A DNA stretch of 64,000 nucleotides from Sipunculus nudus. Its lineage: Eukaryota; Annelida; Sipuncula; Golfingiida; Sipunculidae. Location of the stretch: NCBI GenBank assembly GCA_026874595.1, contig CM049307.1, positions 29,861,079 through 29,925,078 on the forward strand, given 5' to 3'. Positions 61,895-64,000 of the stretch are shown in pieces (within the stretch, counting starts at the first letter, position 1; each line of letters begins with the position of its first letter). The position numbers were made by a program, and so were the translations under genes. The notes under the pieces are model-generated. The model worked only from the letters and a program-made list of their open reading frames with translations. It was not told the origin of the DNA and ran no database searches.

Positions 61895-62232
61895 TAGACA
61901 GGTGGCGCCACCAGTTTCTGGAACATGACAACCCTATCCATGATCTTCCATCAACTTGATTTTGGGATCAATCCATGCAAGATTTCTTGAGATATTTAAG
62001 AATTTGTGTGATTTTCCCCAAAATTGGACCTATTCAAGGTCAAGGACATTCTCCTAGTAAAGGTCATTACCTCATTTTAAATAGGCGTCGTCCTCTCACC
62101 CATATCTATACATATACCAAGTTTGGTAAAGATCCGTAAAATATTTTTTTAAGTTATCGCGCCAACAAGATTTATATGCGGCGGGACCGGTATGTTAACA
62201 TAGTATCCCCCGACTTTGTCTGGGGATACAAA
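61895..62232 (+). mobile_element. F6 repeat, 3' part with terminal hairpin
   Basis: Contains GGTGGCGCCACC (61901-61912) and ends in a hairpin at 62203-62229 (GTATCCCCCGAC and GTCTGGGGATAC around TTT, one mismatch) followed by AAAT. The 20-nt 3' end beginning GACTTTGTCTGGGGATA (62212-62231) recurs exactly at 62351-62370 without its left arm. The 5' end is not identified. Confidence 0.6.
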
Positions 62233-62436
62233 TATAAAAGAAATCTGTCCATTAGTTTTTGACTTATAATGCTCACAATACTGTCAAGTGGCCATGCATT
62301 TTGGGGTATTAAAAGGCACAAAAACAAGTAAAGAATAATAGATGGTGCTCGACTTTGTCTGGGGATACAATTATATAGGAAAATCTAATACTTACAATAG
62401 GTTTCTTACGATAAAATAAAATTCTCAATGAACATC

Positions 62437-62960
62437 AACAAGGGACCAATGGTTCACCGTGCTCAGCTGATGTTGACCTTGAAGGTAAAATCACAAATAA
62501 TAACAAATTCAGAAAAAAAAGACTATGAGGAATGGGCCATGGTTGATATGATTGGTTTGAACTGATGAGTAAGGAATTGTTACGAAATAATATTATGTGA
62601 TCTGACAATGTGTTTTCTGATTGAATCGGGTGAGCAGTTCAAAACATAAGATCTATACTATGACAATGATCACTGAATGGCACTTTGATTAATTGTTGAT
62701 ATGTACAGCAGTTGACACATACCTACAGTAAGATCCTCACTTTTTTATTATACAATGTTATTTTCAATTTTATAAATTTTACACAGTTCCAAATACAACT
62801 AGTGTCCCCACTGCAAAGGTGCAAGGGCTCAATAGCGGGGGGGGGGGGGGGGGGGGGGGGGGGTTCAGGGGAGGGGTGGGAGGCTACAACCCCTCTTCAT
62901 ATACATATAGGATTTGAAATTTAATTCATCTTTGCTTACAAATAAAAAAGAATTGATTCA
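62437..62960 (+). mobile_element. F1 repeat, 5' part
   Basis: Starts AACAAGGGACCAATGGTTCA and then GTGCTCAGCTGATGTTGACC, and follows the long-copy module through the poly-G site (27 G at 62837-62863) and GGATTTGAAATTTAATTCAT. The 3' end is not found; sequence similarity fades toward the minisatellite. Confidence 0.65.
62837..62863. repeat. poly-G tract (27)
   Basis: Homopolymer at the F1 module site; length uncertain in the usual way for such runs. Confidence 0.9.
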
Positions 62961-63136
62961 TAATTATGAAATATCATTAATAAACAGAGAGACCCAGATG
63001 GACAAACAAATTACTTTATTTCCCATTCTGCTAAGGCAAAAAAAATGAACAAATCTTTGCATTAGGATTGGAACTGCGGCATTTTTCCGAAGATTTATAA
63101 AATTCTTCAGAAAAAGCACCAAATCCTGAATCTTTG

Positions 63137-63380
63137 AATTTCTGCCATAGATTCCGCACTTTTCCACGGATTTCTGCCATAGATTCCGCACTTTTCCGCG
63201 GATTTCTGCTGCAGTTTCCGCACTTTTCCGCTGATTTCTACTGCAGTTTCCGCACTTTTTCGCTGATTTCTGGTGCAGTTTCCACGCTTTTCCGCGGATT
63301 TCTGCCACAGTTTCCGCACTTTTCCGACAATTTCTTCTGCACTTTTCCACAGATTTCTTCTACAGTTTCAACAGATGTTT
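63137..63380. repeat. 32-bp minisatellite, about 7-8 units
   Basis: TTCTGCCATAGATTCCGCAC and variants repeat with TCTG/TCTA starts at 63141, 63173, 63205 and 63237, exactly 32 bp apart, continuing with more variation to about 63380. Because three units make 96 bp and the unit has few stops, frames stay open on both strands (minus 62964-63350 and 63107-63319, plus 63134-63427) and translate as 32-residue repeats rich in Lys, Cys and Ala on the minus strand. I read this as a non-coding minisatellite. Confidence 0.9.
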
Positions 63381-64000
63381 TCCTGCAGCTTCCCCACTCT
63401 TTCGTGAAGGTTTCCTTTGGTAAATGAATTTCTGTGGCTATATTTTTCTGAAATTGTAAAAAATTATAATTTTCTGAATAAACATAACAATCAGCTATAT
63501 TTTGAGAATGTTGCCTTCCTTTTCTTCTTAAATATTAGAGTATTGCCACAGCTGCATCTGCTTATATGTGTAATAAATGAAAAACACTAAATGAAGTAAA
63601 CTGATTATTTATTGAAAAAAATTATAATAAATATTTTTTAGTTTTGTTTTCTTCACAATGGCTTCAATCAGTCACTCAACTTGTGTCTCATATTTGCTTT
63701 GGTTGACCTATCAAATATCCTGGTGATTTTATCTGGAAAGAAAAAAAATTATTTAGTGATAATGCAAGAAACATCATATTGTGTAATTTTTTTAAAACCT
63801 CTTTCATAGTAAAATAAGTATTTTTTTCAGACATGGAATTTTTCTATAAGATCTTTAAATACCACAACTTTAAAATTGCAAGAAAGTCAATTTAGTGTAA
63901 ACTGCAAATTAATCAGAAACACTGAAGATTTTCTACTGACAAACAGTGCATTATATTTTATATGTGTCTTTCTCCAAGATTTGCTGATAATTCCAACTCT
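63381..64000. other. AT-rich DNA without a recognisable feature
   Basis: Nothing supportable to the end of the window. Confidence 0.5.

Noticed and set aside
62964-63350. 128-codon minus-strand frame with Lys/Cys-rich repeats
   Set aside because: A shadow of the 32-bp minisatellite, with competing open frames on the other strand.

Overview
The window looks like non-coding nuclear DNA from an animal, probably a lophotrochozoan and most likely a bivalve mollusc. It is AT-rich, has no recognisable protein-coding gene, rRNA or complete tRNA, and its open reading frames are short and mostly fall inside repeats. The taxon is inferred from the repeat style (GGAC microsatellites next to terminal hairpins, repeat-packed non-coding elements), not from a gene.

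Layout. 1-3324 is AT-rich with a 45-bp tandem duplication and a tRNA-derived SINE remnant on the minus strand (about 2705-2892). 3325-7880 is a long copy of repeat family F1. 7881-11212 is mostly anonymous sequence. 11213-14767 is a 1.785-kb tandem duplication running into a 1.2-kb fold-back element (14685-15903). 16400-19100 holds small tandem repeats: a 21-bp TCTAGA repeat, a 463-bp duplication (family F4) and a 74-bp array. 19738-23907 is bounded by inverted CCCAGTGGGCA ends. 24865-25757 is family F5. 28577-38588 is a 10-kb repeat island: F2 with a 339-bp array, F1, a hAT-type element with a perfect 8-bp target duplication, a short F1, and an F6-like array. 41475-44745 is family F3 split by an inserted F1. 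44820-46035 is a 61-bp array. 50442-52337 is another F1. 55411-56809 is an F3 element with two 5' ends facing outward and F5 inside. 57386-60240 is F1 in reverse, 60250-61204 an F3 array, 61895-62232 F6, 62437 onward F1 again, and 63137-63380 a 32-bp minisatellite.

The main biological content is a set of non-autonomous repeat families (F1, F2, F3, F5, F6) with different sequences but one architecture. Each complete family has a short palindrome or hairpin at its 5' end, a subterminal motif of 6-11 nt, often internal tandem repeats and a GGAC-type microsatellite, and a 3'-terminal hairpin with a 3-nt loop followed by an A-run. In F1, F2, F3 and F5 the 3' hairpin contains the inverse of the 5' subterminal motif. 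This matches the asymmetric terminal inverted repeats and 3' hairpin described for Helentron/Helitron2-type rolling-circle elements and their non-autonomous derivatives. The assignment is an inference, because no Rep/helicase gene is present. Several GC-richer islands between the repeats (near 10.3, 20.5, 24.2, 26.4, 27.7, 39.5, 48.4 and 49.4 kb) could be cis-regulatory DNA or unrecognised untranslated exons. They are reported with low confidence.
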